From: CAVUOA01 sp963742955
GTDB taxonomy: Bacteria; Bacteroidota; Ignavibacteria; Tepidaquicellales; OLB5
Direction of reading: 5' to 3'
NCBI GenBank assembly: GCA_963742955.1
Contig: CAVUOA010000008.1
Coordinates: 1,984,001-2,048,000 of the forward strand
DNA length: 64,000 bases
Shown here: in pieces, positions 44,064-53,432 of the stretch
Layout: each line of letters starts with the position of its first letter
Position numbering within the stretch: position 1 is the first letter of the stretch
The notes under the pieces: generated by a model
Told to the model about the DNA's origin: nothing
What the model saw: the letters and a program-made list of their open reading frames with translations, nothing else
The model's database searches: none
Position numbers and translations under genes: made by a program

Positions 44064-45740
44064 TCAGGCTATGCTTTTCGCCTGCCTTTTCCTGTATACG
44101 TAAAGGATAATACACATCACAAGACATATTATTTCCGCATAATAACTAACCATTCCAATTAAATCCCCGTGTTCGGAATAAAACGTCTGGTCACTGTTAG
44201 CATAAATATCTCTCACTGTCATCCCTTCTGTATCATAAGGAATCCTGTCATAAATATTTCCAAGCGGGTCGATGAAACATGATATACCTGTTTGTGCAGC
44301 CCGAATTACCCATTTCCGGTTTTCAACTGCACGGAGCACAGCAAACTGCTCATGCTGAACAGGTCCGCCGTTGTTTCCCCACCAGCCGTCATTAGTTATA
44401 ATAATAAGAAATTCGGCTCCGTTCTTTACCCCTTGGCTTACATAATCTGAAAATACCGATTCAAAACAAATCAAGGTTGCAAACTTTGTATTGATTTTGC
44501 CGTATTTCAAATTGAATACCCTAAGCGAATCACCGGGGTTCCATGAGCTGATGCCTACACCCCATCTAACCCATTTTTTCATGAACGGTAAATACCTCTG
44601 AAACGGCGGATGCTCGCTGAAAGGCACAAGCTTTGCTTTCTTGTGAATTTGGTACTCGTCTTTTGTCTGACCCGGTTCAAGAAGGATTGCAGAATTATAA
44701 ACACCGTACCTCCTGCCTGACCTTGACATAACTTCTGTTTCAGGCGGCGCTGTTGAGGGGTCTGGATAGTATTGGATATTAGGCACTCCCATTAGCAGGA
44801 GCTTATTATTTAAATTTACAAAATCAATAAATTTTTGTGTATTATATGCGTTATAATCTTCAAGAAAGTAATAAGGCACGGATGTTTCATGAAGTACAAT
44901 AAGGTCAGGGTTTAATTTAAGCGATTCGTTAAGCCTGTTAATGTAAGAATCAACAAGGCTGTCTCTGTTTGATGACCATTTATTAAAAGGGTCAACATTA
45001 GGCTGTATGATTGCTGTTCTTATGATTTTGGATGAATCGTCAGCAGTAAAATATCTTTCGTAGTTTGCAGAGTTAATAAGATAGTTATATGAGTAAAAAT
45101 TTGGGAAGAACATGAGCATTATGATAACGCCAAAACTTATTATTACCGGCTTTGAAACAATTTTCCACTTCCGTGTAAAAAGTTTATGGATTAAATAATA
45201 TAATAATACCGAGATAATGCAAATTAAAAATGTAATTCCATGAACACCAACAAGCTCAGCGTATTGTATTCTGTGTATGTTGTATGTCTCCGTATTCCCC
45301 AGCTCAATCCACGGGAAAACCAGCTCACCAAGATTATGGGAATATTCAAACCCTGTCCATATAAGAGGAAACAGTATTAATGCAAGTCCGGGCTTATAAA
45401 GCTTTTTAATGCCGTAAAATATTAACAGGGGCACAAGAAAGAAAAAGGGATGAATAATATCAGTTGCTGCGCCGCCAATCTTCAGGAATATGTCACTGCT
45501 GCCCCATCCTCCAATCCAATACAAAGTAAAAACATTGAAGAACAGCATTGCGAAATATCCTCTCACAAATGCCTGTTTGAATCGTTCTGCGGAAAGTATA
45601 AGGTAAAGAAGAAGAAGCATCCCGAAATAAACAAAGAACCATGTTTTAAACGGCGGGAACGACAGACCAAGCAGGATACCGCTTAATAAGCAGATAAGGG
45701 TGTTTTTTAGACGCGGATGTGTAAGAAAAAAGTTTAACAA
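44064..45740 (-). CDS. lnt: Apolipoprotein N-acyltransferase
   Basis: Transfers the third fatty acid onto the N-terminal cysteine of lipoproteins in the inner membrane. It has 558 residues. About six N-terminal membrane segments (LICLLSGILLGLSFPPF ...) are followed by a nitrilase-like periplasmic domain. The triad is recognisable: Glu in LIVLHETSVPYY, Lys in HKKAKLVPFSEHPPF and Cys in TLICFESVF. A final membrane helix ends the protein. It is convergent to and overlaps the possible extension of the HU-SPOR gene. It fits the lipoprotein-rich secretome seen here. Confidence 0.92.
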   Translation of the reverse strand: MLNFFLTHPRLKNTLICLLSGILLGLSFPPFKTWFFVYFGMLLLLYLILSAERFKQAFVRGYFAMLFFNVFTLYWIGGWGSSDIFLKIGGAATDIIHPFFFLVPLLIFYGIKKLYKPGLALILFPLIWTGFEYSHNLGELVFPWIELGNTETYNIHRIQYAELVGVHGITFLICIISVLLYYLIHKLFTRKWKIVSKPVIISFGVIIMLMFFPNFYSYNYLINSANYERYFTADDSSKIIRTAIIQPNVDPFNKWSSNRDSLVDSYINRLNESLKLNPDLIVLHETSVPYYFLEDYNAYNTQKFIDFVNLNNKLLLMGVPNIQYYPDPSTAPPETEVMSRSGRRYGVYNSAILLEPGQTKDEYQIHKKAKLVPFSEHPPFQRYLPFMKKWVRWGVGISSWNPGDSLRVFNLKYGKINTKFATLICFESVFSDYVSQGVKNGAEFLIIITNDGWWGNNGGPVQHEQFAVLRAVENRKWVIRAAQTGISCFIDPLGNIYDRIPYDTEGMTVRDIYANSDQTFYSEHGDLIGMVSYYAEIICLVMCIILYVYRKRQAKSIA

Positions 45741-45775
45741 TCGATTAATCCTGAATGAGAATTTTTTACATTCGG

Positions 45776-45795
45776 ATTCCCGCTTCCGCGGGAAT
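45776..45795. repeat. Short palindrome between lnt and ispF
   Basis: ATTCCCGC-TTCC-GCGGGAAT, a perfect 8-bp stem of the same family as the elements at 15296 and in rlmD. Confidence 0.7.
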
Positions 45796-45801
45796 GAAAT
45801 A

Positions 45802-46269
45802 TTATTTTAAGCTGCAAATTGAATATGCGGAACATCCCTGTTTTCGCCCAATGAACCCAAGACCTTCGGAAGTAGTTGATTTAATCGAAAGCTGGTTAAT
45901 CTTTATCTTTACAGTACGGCAAATATTCTTTTTCATTTCATCAACATAGGAACTTATTTTCGGCTCTTCCAGTAATATTGTAGAATCGATATTTACAATT
46001 TTTAATTTCTTTTTTTTCAGTAATTTATAGCATTCGGAAAGTAAAACTAAGCTGGAAATATTTTTCCATTTTGTGTCTGTATTCGGGAAATAATAGCCGA
46101 TATCTTTTAATCCCGCTGCCCCAAGCATTGCATCGCAAATTGAGTGAAGCAAAACGTCGGCATCGGAGTGGCCGAGCAAGCCTTTGCTGTGTTTAATTTC
46201 AACTCCGCCGAGAATTAATTTTCTTCCGGCGGTTAATTTGTGTACGTCATAACCGAATCCAATTCTCAT
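45802..46269 (-). CDS. ispF: 2-C-methyl-D-erythritol 2,4-cyclodiphosphate synthase
   Basis: Cyclises CDP-methylerythritol phosphate in the non-mevalonate isoprenoid pathway; it works as a trimer in the cytoplasm. At 155 residues it is full length. The metal site D-x-H is in GFGYDVHKL, the third histidine in LGHSDADVLLHSICDA, and the CMP-binding end is KSTTSEGLGFIGRKQG. It lies next to lnt on the same strand and is divergent from radA. No other MEP-pathway gene is nearby. Confidence 0.95.
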   Translation of the reverse strand: MRIGFGYDVHKLTAGRKLILGGVEIKHSKGLLGHSDADVLLHSICDAMLGAAGLKDIGYYFPNTDTKWKNISSLVLLSECYKLLKKKKLKIVNIDSTILLEEPKISSYVDEMKKNICRTVKIKINQLSIKSTTSEGLGFIGRKQGCSAYSICSLK

Positions 46270-46419
46270 AATAATTAAATATACCTATATATGATTGTTT
46301 TTTCAATCATGAGCGTGAAAGACTTCAGAAGTCCTTAAAACTCATTAGTCTGTTCCATAAATAAGTGCATCATTATATCTTAGTAATATTTGAGATAAAT
46401 ACTTAATTTTGCTTTCATC

Positions 46420-47787
46420 ATGCCAAAGTCAACAACCAAATATATTTGCCAGAATTGCGGTTATAGTTCGCTGAAATGGATGGGTAAATGTCCTGAATGC
46501 GGTTCATGGAATTCATTTATTGAAGAAGTTATACATGTAGATAAACGGAAAACGATTTCAAAATCGCGGGGAGAAGTTGATTTTAAAATTTCCAATCTTG
46601 CAAAAGTCTCAGATATAGACGTAAAAGAGGATACAAGAACTATTATAGGAATATCGGAACTTGACAGAGTGCTGGGCGGCGGAATTGTTCCCGGTTCGGT
46701 TATTCTCGTAGGTGGTGACCCCGGCATCGGTAAATCCACACTTATGGTTCAGCTTGCCGATAAAGTTAAAAATAAAGTTATAATATATGTCAGCGGCGAG
46801 GAATCACAAAAACAGATTAAACTGAGATGCGAACGGCTTGGTTTTGACAGCGATGATTTTTATATCCTTACGGAAACTAACCTTGAAATAATAGCTGCAG
46901 TAATTGATAGAATTGAACCGGACATTGTTATTATAGATTCAGTACAAACCATATACAGAAACGAGCTCGAAAGCAGTCCCGGCAGTATTTCACAATTGCG
47001 CGAGTGTACTTCGGCAGTGATGCAGATTGCAAAAGCAAAATCAATTTCATTTTTCCTGATTGGTCATATTACAAAAGAAGGAATGATTGCAGGCCCCAAA
47101 GTTCTTGAGCACATGGTAGATACCGTTCTGCAGTTTGAAGGAGAACGCACACACGCTTACAGAATTCTGCGGGCAATAAAAAACCGTTTCGGCTCTACAA
47201 ACGAAATAGGAATATTCGAAATGACAGGAACAGGATTGCTGGAGGTCAAAAATCCCTCAGAAGTATTTCTATCGCAAAGGAATTCGGGTATATCAGGCAG
47301 CACGGTTTCAGCAAGTATGGAAGGCACAAGACCGATATTAATAGAAGTACAGGCGCTTGTATCATCATCGGGTTATTCAGTACCGCAGAGAACTGCAACG
47401 GGTTTTGATTATAAACGGCTTGCTATACTAATTGCAGTGCTCGAAAAGAAAATTGGACTTCATCTTTCCAAGTATGATGTTTTCTTAAATATTGCAGGCG
47501 GTATAAAAATTGATGAGCCGTCAATTGACCTTGCTGCTGCTATGAGCATTTGTTCAAGCTTTAAGGATACATCAATCGACCCCGATATGCTGATATTGGG
47601 TGAACTCGGCCTGGGCGGTGAAATCAGAACTATAAGTTTTGTTGACCGGCGTATTCAGGAAGCGGCAAAGCTGGGATTTAAGAAAATTGTTCTGCCGAAA
47701 AGCAACTTAAAGAATTTCAAAACTGACGGAGTGCTGGAATATATTCCGGTAGAAAATATCGGGGATGCAATTTCTCATATATTGTGA
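46420..47787 (+). CDS. radA: DNA repair protein RadA
   Basis: RadA (Sms) processes recombination intermediates by branch migration. It has 455 residues. It begins with a C4 zinc finger (YICQNCGYSSLKWMGKCPECGSW). The RecA-like ATPase follows with Walker A (GGDPGIGKST near 95), and the KNRFGSTNEIG motif is near 265. The C-terminal Lon-like domain has DLAAAMSI and LGELGLGGEIR. The start has no strong ribosome site but is fixed by the zinc finger. Confidence 0.95.
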   Translation: MPKSTTKYICQNCGYSSLKWMGKCPECGSWNSFIEEVIHVDKRKTISKSRGEVDFKISNLAKVSDIDVKEDTRTIIGISELDRVLGGGIVPGSVILVGGDPGIGKSTLMVQLADKVKNKVIIYVSGEESQKQIKLRCERLGFDSDDFYILTETNLEIIAAVIDRIEPDIVIIDSVQTIYRNELESSPGSISQLRECTSAVMQIAKAKSISFFLIGHITKEGMIAGPKVLEHMVDTVLQFEGERTHAYRILRAIKNRFGSTNEIGIFEMTGTGLLEVKNPSEVFLSQRNSGISGSTVSASMEGTRPILIEVQALVSSSGYSVPQRTATGFDYKRLAILIAVLEKKIGLHLSKYDVFLNIAGGIKIDEPSIDLAAAMSICSSFKDTSIDPDMLILGELGLGGEIRTISFVDRRIQEAAKLGFKKIVLPKSNLKNFKTDGVLEYIPVENIGDAISHIL

Positions 47788-47803
47788 GCCCCGTGAACGG
47801 GGC
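47788..47803. repeat. Small palindrome at the end of radA
   Basis: GCCCCGTGAACGGGGC directly overlaps the region after the radA stop. No T-tract follows, so it may be a REP-like hairpin rather than a terminator. Confidence 0.5.
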
Positions 47804-47854
47804 GAAACAATCCCCCAACTAGTTTTGTAAAGGTGAATTTGCGATTAGTTTCAC

Positions 47855-48187
47855 ATGAATAAGAGAAAATTATACACGGTTTATATAATGGCCAATAAAT
47901 ACAACAATGTCCTGTATACTGGGCTTACAGGCAATATTAATAAAAGAGTTTTTGAACATAAAAATAAAATTTTTGATGGATTCACAAAAAAATATAACGT
48001 AGATAAATTGGTTTATTTTGAAAAAATAGATTCACTTGATAATGCTATAAATAGAGAAAAACAGATAAAATCCGGATCTCGTCAAAAGAAGATAGATTTA
48101 ATAAACAATATAAACAAAGAGTGGAAAGATTTATCAGGCTACATTTCAGGGGATTGCTTCGCTTCCGCTCGCAATAAAGGATATTAA
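47855..48187 (+). CDS. GIY-YIG family nuclease-like protein
   Basis: A 110-residue single-domain GIY-YIG protein. YTVYIMANKYNNVLYTGLTGNINKRVFEHK carries the GIY-YIG-like strand (VYI ... LYTG) and the Arg/His catalytic positions. The middle (INREKQIKSGSRQKKIDLIN) is the conserved helix with the expected Glu. The final 15 residues (SGDCFASARNKGY) come from a GC-rich palindromic element (GATTGCTTCGCTTCC ... GCTCGCAAT). Such short GIY-YIG proteins are common around genomes of this group; function unknown. It is 5 bp before fbp. Confidence 0.83.
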   Translation: MNKRKLYTVYIMANKYNNVLYTGLTGNINKRVFEHKNKIFDGFTKKYNVDKLVYFEKIDSLDNAINREKQIKSGSRQKKIDLINNINKEWKDLSGYISGDCFASARNKGY

Positions 48188-48191
48188 TACC

Positions 48192-49202
48192 ATGACTAAA
48201 AAATTTGTAACACTATACCGTCACATTATTGACCAGGAAAGAAAACACCCGAAAGCCACGGGTGAGCTCTCTGACCTGCTTGCTGATATTGCGCTGGCGT
48301 GCAAGCTTATTTCGCTTGAAGTAAACCGCGCCGGATTAATAGATATACTCGGTTTTACGGGTGAACAAAATGTTCACGGTGAAACAGTAAAGAAACTTGA
48401 TGTTTTCGCTCATGATACACTTGTTGGAGCAATGAAAGCCAGCGGACACCTTTGCGCTGTTGCATCCGAAGAAAGTGAAGATTTTATTCCGATTGAAGAC
48501 CAGTACATGGGTAAGCGAATTATGAGCAAATATATCTGCCATTTTGACCCGCTGGATGGTTCCTCAAACATTGACGCGAATATCAGCATCGGGACAATCT
48601 TTTCTATTTATAAAAGAGTCACTTCTTCCGGTCCCGGCAAGCTTGAAGATGTTCTCCAGGTTGGAACAAAACAGGTTGCTGCAGGATATGTAATATACGG
48701 CTCAAGCACAGTCATGGTCTATACTACCGGTGAAGGTGTTCACGGTTTCACTCTTGACCCTACGGTAGGTGAGTTTTTGTTATACCATGAAAATATTGTA
48801 ATTCCCAAAAAATCTAAAACCTACAGTGTTAATGAAGGGAATTACAGTAAGTGGGATGACGGTCTGAGAAAATACGTAGAAACCTTAAAAGCTACGGATG
48901 CTGAAAAAGGCAGACCATATACGGCGCGTTATGTAGGTTCACTGGTAGCGGATTTCCACAGAAATCTATTGTACGGCGGAATTTTCATGTACCCTGCTGA
49001 TAAAAAAAATACTAACGGCAAGCTGCGCCTGATGTATGAAGCAAATCCTCTTGCATTTATTGTTGAGCAGGCAGGGGGAAGGGCTTCAAACGGAAAATGC
49101 AGAATTATGAACATAGTGCCGGAAAATCTTCACCAGCGCACTCCGCTGTTTATAGGCAGTGATGAAGATGTAAGAGAATTGGAAGGCTATTTAAAAGGAT
49201 AA
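48192..49202 (+). CDS. fbp: Fructose-1,6-bisphosphatase class 1
   Basis: Hydrolyses fructose 1,6-bisphosphate in gluconeogenesis. It has 336 residues. The metal-binding stretch FDPLDGSSNIDANISIGTIFSIYK near residue 117 is diagnostic, preceded by ASEESED with metal-binding Glu residues. The sugar-phosphate loop RYVGSLVADFHRNLLYGGIFMYP near 240 and the end EQAGGRASNGKCRIMNIVP match the class. The next gene starts within its stop (TAATG). Confidence 0.95.
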   Translation: MTKKFVTLYRHIIDQERKHPKATGELSDLLADIALACKLISLEVNRAGLIDILGFTGEQNVHGETVKKLDVFAHDTLVGAMKASGHLCAVASEESEDFIPIEDQYMGKRIMSKYICHFDPLDGSSNIDANISIGTIFSIYKRVTSSGPGKLEDVLQVGTKQVAAGYVIYGSSTVMVYTTGEGVHGFTLDPTVGEFLLYHENIVIPKKSKTYSVNEGNYSKWDDGLRKYVETLKATDAEKGRPYTARYVGSLVADFHRNLLYGGIFMYPADKKNTNGKLRLMYEANPLAFIVEQAGGRASNGKCRIMNIVPENLHQRTPLFIGSDEDVRELEGYLKG

Positions 49203-49519
49203 TGTCACCGGTAAAGATAAAAGTATTAGAGAAGAAAAGTTTATTTATTCAGTGGGATGATGATGGTGAAAGCTTAATTCCCTTAGCAGTTCTTCGGAGA
49301 AATTGCCCGTGCGCAAACTGCCTGATGGAAAGAGAAAACAAGCCGGCAACATATATTCCACTGCTTTCACATGTACAAATGACACTGAAGAATATCGAGC
49401 CTGTTGGAACATATGCAGTCCGTTTCTACTGGCAGGACGGACACGATGACGGGATTTATAATTATGAGTTACTGAGAGCGCTGGGAAAACTTACCCCAAA
49501 CCCCTATCCAAAGGAGTAG
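49202..49519 (+). CDS. DUF971 domain protein (gamma-butyrobetaine hydroxylase N-terminal-like)
   Basis: A 105-residue protein with the DUF971 pattern: SLFIQWDDDGESLIPLAVLRRNCPCANCLME with paired cysteines (CPCANC), then VGTYAVRFYWQDGHDDGIYNYELLRAL. Related domains appear in iron-sulfur cluster carriers and in the N-terminus of gamma-butyrobetaine hydroxylase. The role of the stand-alone form is not settled. Its ATG overlaps the fbp stop, so translation is coupled. Confidence 0.85.
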   Translation: MSPVKIKVLEKKSLFIQWDDDGESLIPLAVLRRNCPCANCLMERENKPATYIPLLSHVQMTLKNIEPVGTYAVRFYWQDGHDDGIYNYELLRALGKLTPNPYPKE

Positions 49520-49548
49520 GAAGAATAAAAATTTCAATGTGTGTTTGT

Positions 49549-49604
49549 TATGCTGAACTTGTTTCAGCATCCCGATATAGACCCTGAAACAAATTCAGGG
49601 TGAC
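49549..49604. repeat. Palindromic repeat, inverted copy of the 32953 element
   Basis: TATGCTGAACTTGTTTCAGC then GACCCTGAAACAAATTCAGG: the same two arms as at 32953-33012 in reversed order. It sits between the convergent DUF971 and helicase genes. Confidence 0.75.
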
Positions 49605-49632
49605 AAATATTCACGGTTCTAAAGGGTGGGTT

Positions 49633-51637
49633 TCATTCATCAATAATAATTTCACATTCTGGCAGGGAGTTCAAAAAATATTTTCCGTAGGTTTTGGTTA
49701 TTACACGGCTATCGAGTATCACAACAATTCCTTTATCTGTCTTATTTCTTATTAACCTGCCGATACCCTGTTTAAATTTTAATATTGCCCCGGAAGAGAA
49801 TACTCGGTAAACGCATTGCCGCCGCGTTTTTCAATATCCTCAATCTTTGCTTCAGTTATAGGGTGGTCAGGCACATCAAACGGCAGCTTGATAATAATTA
49901 CGTTCCGCAGGCTGTTACCCGGCACATCAACACCCATCCAGAAGCTGTCTACCCCAAACAGTACCGAGTTATGATTCCTCTTAAAATCATTTAACAGCTT
50001 GGTTTTAGAAAGCCCTTCACCCTGAGCGTATACATCTATTCCCTTATCATTCAATTCGGGTTTAACTTCTGCATGGATTTTCCTCAGCGTTTTAATATTT
50101 GTGAACAGAACCAATGCACCGCCCTTAGTGAGCAATGAATAATGCTTTATTTTCTCGATAAGATTATTGTCATAGTTATCTTCTTCATTAAAATCAGTGA
50201 TATTTTCATATTTTTTCAGTTTTGGCTGAGGCATAGAGCGCGGAATGTATACCTTCATCTGGTTCGGATAATCGAAGGTTGAATCCATTATCTCAGTTTC
50301 CGCATTTTCCGCACCGAGTGAATTCTGAAAATACTTAAGCGAATTGTTTATTGATAGCGTTGCAGAGGTCATAATTGAAAGCTTATCTTCGCCCCAAACA
50401 TTTTGCCTGAAAAACTCTGCCATATTGATTGGCGATATGGTGAGCGATATATTTCTTCTTGACCTGCCCGAAAAATCAATCCAGTAAACCTGCTCTTCGA
50501 GTTTTTGTTCAAGGAAATCGTTCAATGTGTTTTTTATTGCGGAGAACCTGCGCGCGTAGTTATTGATTTCACTTTCCTCGTCTTCGGTTTTTGCCTGAGA
50601 TTTCATTTTTCTCAGGTCATCGGTAAGCTCAGAAAGCAGCGGGTCCAGAATATTGCTCATTGCAAAAGGTTCGCGTATTCTTACAACTCCTTTTGCTCTT
50701 TCTCTCTGCTGGCGGTGCGAAACATAAGCGTCTATTTCATCAAAAAATGTATCGGATTCTCTTATAAGGCGTCTTACAAACCGTATAGTTGTCTGTGCGC
50801 TCTTGGAAAGCAAAAATCCCTTTTCGTTTTTAGGATTATAGAGCTTGTGAAGCCAAAATCTCAACTGTTCTCTTGAAACCGATGGCGAAATATTCTCGGC
50901 AGCTATTTGTTCTATTTGGTGAGATTCGTCGAATATTGCAAAATCGTTTGCGAAAATAAAACCGTTTGTTTTGTTTTCATACAATCCGAACAGGGTGAAA
51001 GAAAAGGTAATGGTTTAAAATTACAAGGTCAGCCTGTTTGAGTTTTATCTTTGCCTGCTGGAAGAAACAATTGCTGTTTTCGCCGCCGCATGATTTTGTT
51101 GTGCAGATTCCTTCTTCTGCAAAAATCTGGCTCCATACATTTTCTTCTACTTTAAACGGGATATCCTGCAGGGTTCCGTTTCCGCCTTTTTGTATCCAGC
51201 TGTAAATAGCCTGAAGCTGTTCCTGCTCTGAATCAACAAATAGGTTATTCTTTTTAATAAGCGCGTTATTAAGCCGCTTTGTGCATATGTAATTATGCCT
51301 GCCTTTCAGGATTTCAGGCTTGAAATCATAAGGCAGAATTTGCTGTAATGCCGGAATATCCTTTTTAATCAGTTGTTCCTGAAGGTTGATTGTGCATGTA
51401 GAAATCACTGCTTTCCGTTTTTCTCTGAGAGAAAAAATGATTGAAGGAACCAAGATAAGCAAAAGATTTGCCGACTCCTGTGGGGGCTTCAATAATCAAA
51501 TGAGAATTGTTTTCCAGCGATTGGGCAACGCGGATTGCCATATCCTGCTGGGGTTTCCTGTATTCAAAACCCTCGAGAGAAGAGAGCGAACCGTCTGCTG
51601 CGAAAATATTTTCTATCTCGTTAAGGAAATCCGGCAT
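49633..51637 (-). pseudogene. DinG-family ATP-dependent helicase, three frame breaks
   Basis: Four minus-strand frame segments join into one superfamily 2 helicase of about 668 residues. It begins MPDFLNEIENIF. Walker A is in EAPTGVGKSFAYL, the DEAH-like box in AIFDESHQIEQ, and the C-terminal motifs in FWMGVDVPGNSLRNVIIIKLPFDVP and GIGRLIRNKTDKGIVVILDSR. A four-cysteine cluster (CTKRL, CTTKSCGGENSNC) suggests the FeS domain of the DinG/XPD group. Extra bases lie near 51451 and 51000, and one G is missing in the GGGG near 49790. The three breaks in 2 kb are either decay or assembly error. Confidence 0.82.
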
Positions 51638-51686
51638 ATATATTTATAGTAACAGCAATATGGAACTCTGATACGATTAAATCAAC

Positions 51687-53429
51687 TTAATTAGCCGTAA
51701 CAAACCCGAGGACTTTATCTGTTGTAGTTTTAGGTGTGATTTTAAGAAGTGTATCGCTGGAATTATTAAGGCATATCCAGTTAGAGATTATTTTCATGCT
51801 GTCAAGCTCTTCTTTTGTAAACCTGCCTGTGCTGTTAAGGTAAATCGAGCCGAAAAGATTTCCCCTGAAATAAATATTTTCAACCAGCTCATTAATATCT
51901 TCAAATACGGCATAGAAATCCTGGTTTTCCTGCTCGATTCTGACATTTTTAATCAATTTTCCGCCTGCTATAAAAAACAGCTCGTATGAATTTTCAGAGG
52001 CGCCGTCACGGCATTTAACCACAAAGTTTTTTGTACTCGCTTCCGAAGATGTCAGTTCCATATTCATAATTACCCGCTTTAAATCATTTATTCTATCTCT
52101 TACAATAGACGCTTCTTCGTATTTCATTTCATCGGCGAGTTCGGACATTTGTCCTTCAAGCTCGTTAATTGCGCCTTTGCTTGTTTCAGCTTCGAGGAAT
52201 TCCATAACCCGTTTTATTTCATCAATGTATGAATTGCGGGACTGGGTAAAATTACACGGCGCATTGCAAAGATTTATTTCGTAATACATGCATGATGACC
52301 TTTTCTTATCTGCTGCAAGCTTTTTATCGTCGCATTTCCGGATTTTAAATGATTTGTCTATTTTTTCAAGAAGCGAGTTAACCGTAAACGAGCTTTTGAA
52401 CGGTCCGTAATACCGTGCTCCGTCAAGCTTGACTTCGTATGTTTTTTCTACTTTCGGGTAAGCGTTCTGAACATCAATCTTGATAAAAGGGAACCTGCTG
52501 TAGCGTTTAGTGGCAGAATTATACCTAGGTTTGTGTTTTTTAATCAGCCTGCTTTCAAGAATTAACGCCGAAAGCTCCGAGCCTGTAAGCTCATAATCAA
52601 CTTTGTAAACTTCCCTAATCATCCTCCTGATTTTCCCCGTATGTGTTACATTGTGGTAGAAGTAAGAACGTACGCGGTAGTTAAGGTTTTTTGCTTTGCC
52701 AACATAGATTATATCATCATTCTTGTTCTTCATAAAATAAACGCCTGCATGATGAGGAATATCCTTAAGCTGTGCTTTGATGCGTTTAATATTTGCAGGC
52801 AGTTTTTTCGGTTCATAAATCTTTTTGTGCTGGAATGAAAGAAGCTCATCAAGAGTTTCATAATCAAATTCTTTTTGGAGTTTCTCCAGAAAGTTGATTA
52901 ATATAATTGCTGTAGCTCTTGCATCATCCAGCGCGCGGTGTCTTCTTGCAACACTGATTTTGAAATGGTTGGATAGGGAATACAGCGATTTTGACTGAAG
53001 TCCGAGCTTCAGCCTTCTTGCCAGGCGTGCTGTGCAGACTGTTTGTAAATTAAGTTTTTTTGATCCTGCTCTTTCAAGCGATAAATTCAGGAACCTGTAA
53101 TCAAAACTGACATTGTGACCGCAAAATACAATGTTCTCTCCGATATTATTAATAAATTCGTTGATGTAACTTATCGATTCTTCGAAATCAGGTTTATCAA
53201 TTACCATTTCATTTGTTATTCCGGTTAGCTCGGTAATAAACCGGGGAATAAACAGGCGGGGGTTTATAAGTGATGAAAATTCAGCGGTAATTTTTCCGTT
53301 TAAAACGTTTACAAATCCTACTTCGGTTATGCGGTCTCTGTCTGCACTGATACCGGTAGTTTCTACGTCGACTACCAGAAAATTTGTATCCTTAATTAAT
53401 TGATGTTCTATTTTTTTAAGCTCTATCAA
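51687..53429 (-). CDS. DnaQ-like exonuclease fused to GIY-YIG nuclease with UVR-like segment
   Basis: A protein of 580 residues. Residues about 15-190 are a DEDDh 3'-5' exonuclease (VVDVETTGISADRDRITEVG, FCGHNVSFDYRFLN, HRALDDARATAII), similar to the epsilon subunit of DNA polymerase III. Residues about 220-310 are a GIY-YIG domain like that of UvrC/Cho (HHAGVYFMKNKNDDIIYVGKAKNLNYRVRSYF). Later, ELADEMKYEEASIVRDRIN resembles the UVR motif that binds UvrB. It probably takes part in repair. Such fusions are known in Bacteroidota and Actinobacteria. It lies next to the helicase gene on the same strand. Confidence 0.88.
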   Translation of the reverse strand: MIELKKIEHQLIKDTNFLVVDVETTGISADRDRITEVGFVNVLNGKITAEFSSLINPRLFIPRFITELTGITNEMVIDKPDFEESISYINEFINNIGENIVFCGHNVSFDYRFLNLSLERAGSKKLNLQTVCTARLARRLKLGLQSKSLYSLSNHFKISVARRHRALDDARATAIILINFLEKLQKEFDYETLDELLSFQHKKIYEPKKLPANIKRIKAQLKDIPHHAGVYFMKNKNDDIIYVGKAKNLNYRVRSYFYHNVTHTGKIRRMIREVYKVDYELTGSELSALILESRLIKKHKPRYNSATKRYSRFPFIKIDVQNAYPKVEKTYEVKLDGARYYGPFKSSFTVNSLLEKIDKSFKIRKCDDKKLAADKKRSSCMYYEINLCNAPCNFTQSRNSYIDEIKRVMEFLEAETSKGAINELEGQMSELADEMKYEEASIVRDRINDLKRVIMNMELTSSEASTKNFVVKCRDGASENSYELFFIAGGKLIKNVRIEQENQDFYAVFEDINELVENIYFRGNLFGSIYLNSTGRFTKEELDSMKIISNWICLNNSSDTLLKITPKTTTDKVLGFVTAN

Positions 53430-53432
53430 CTG

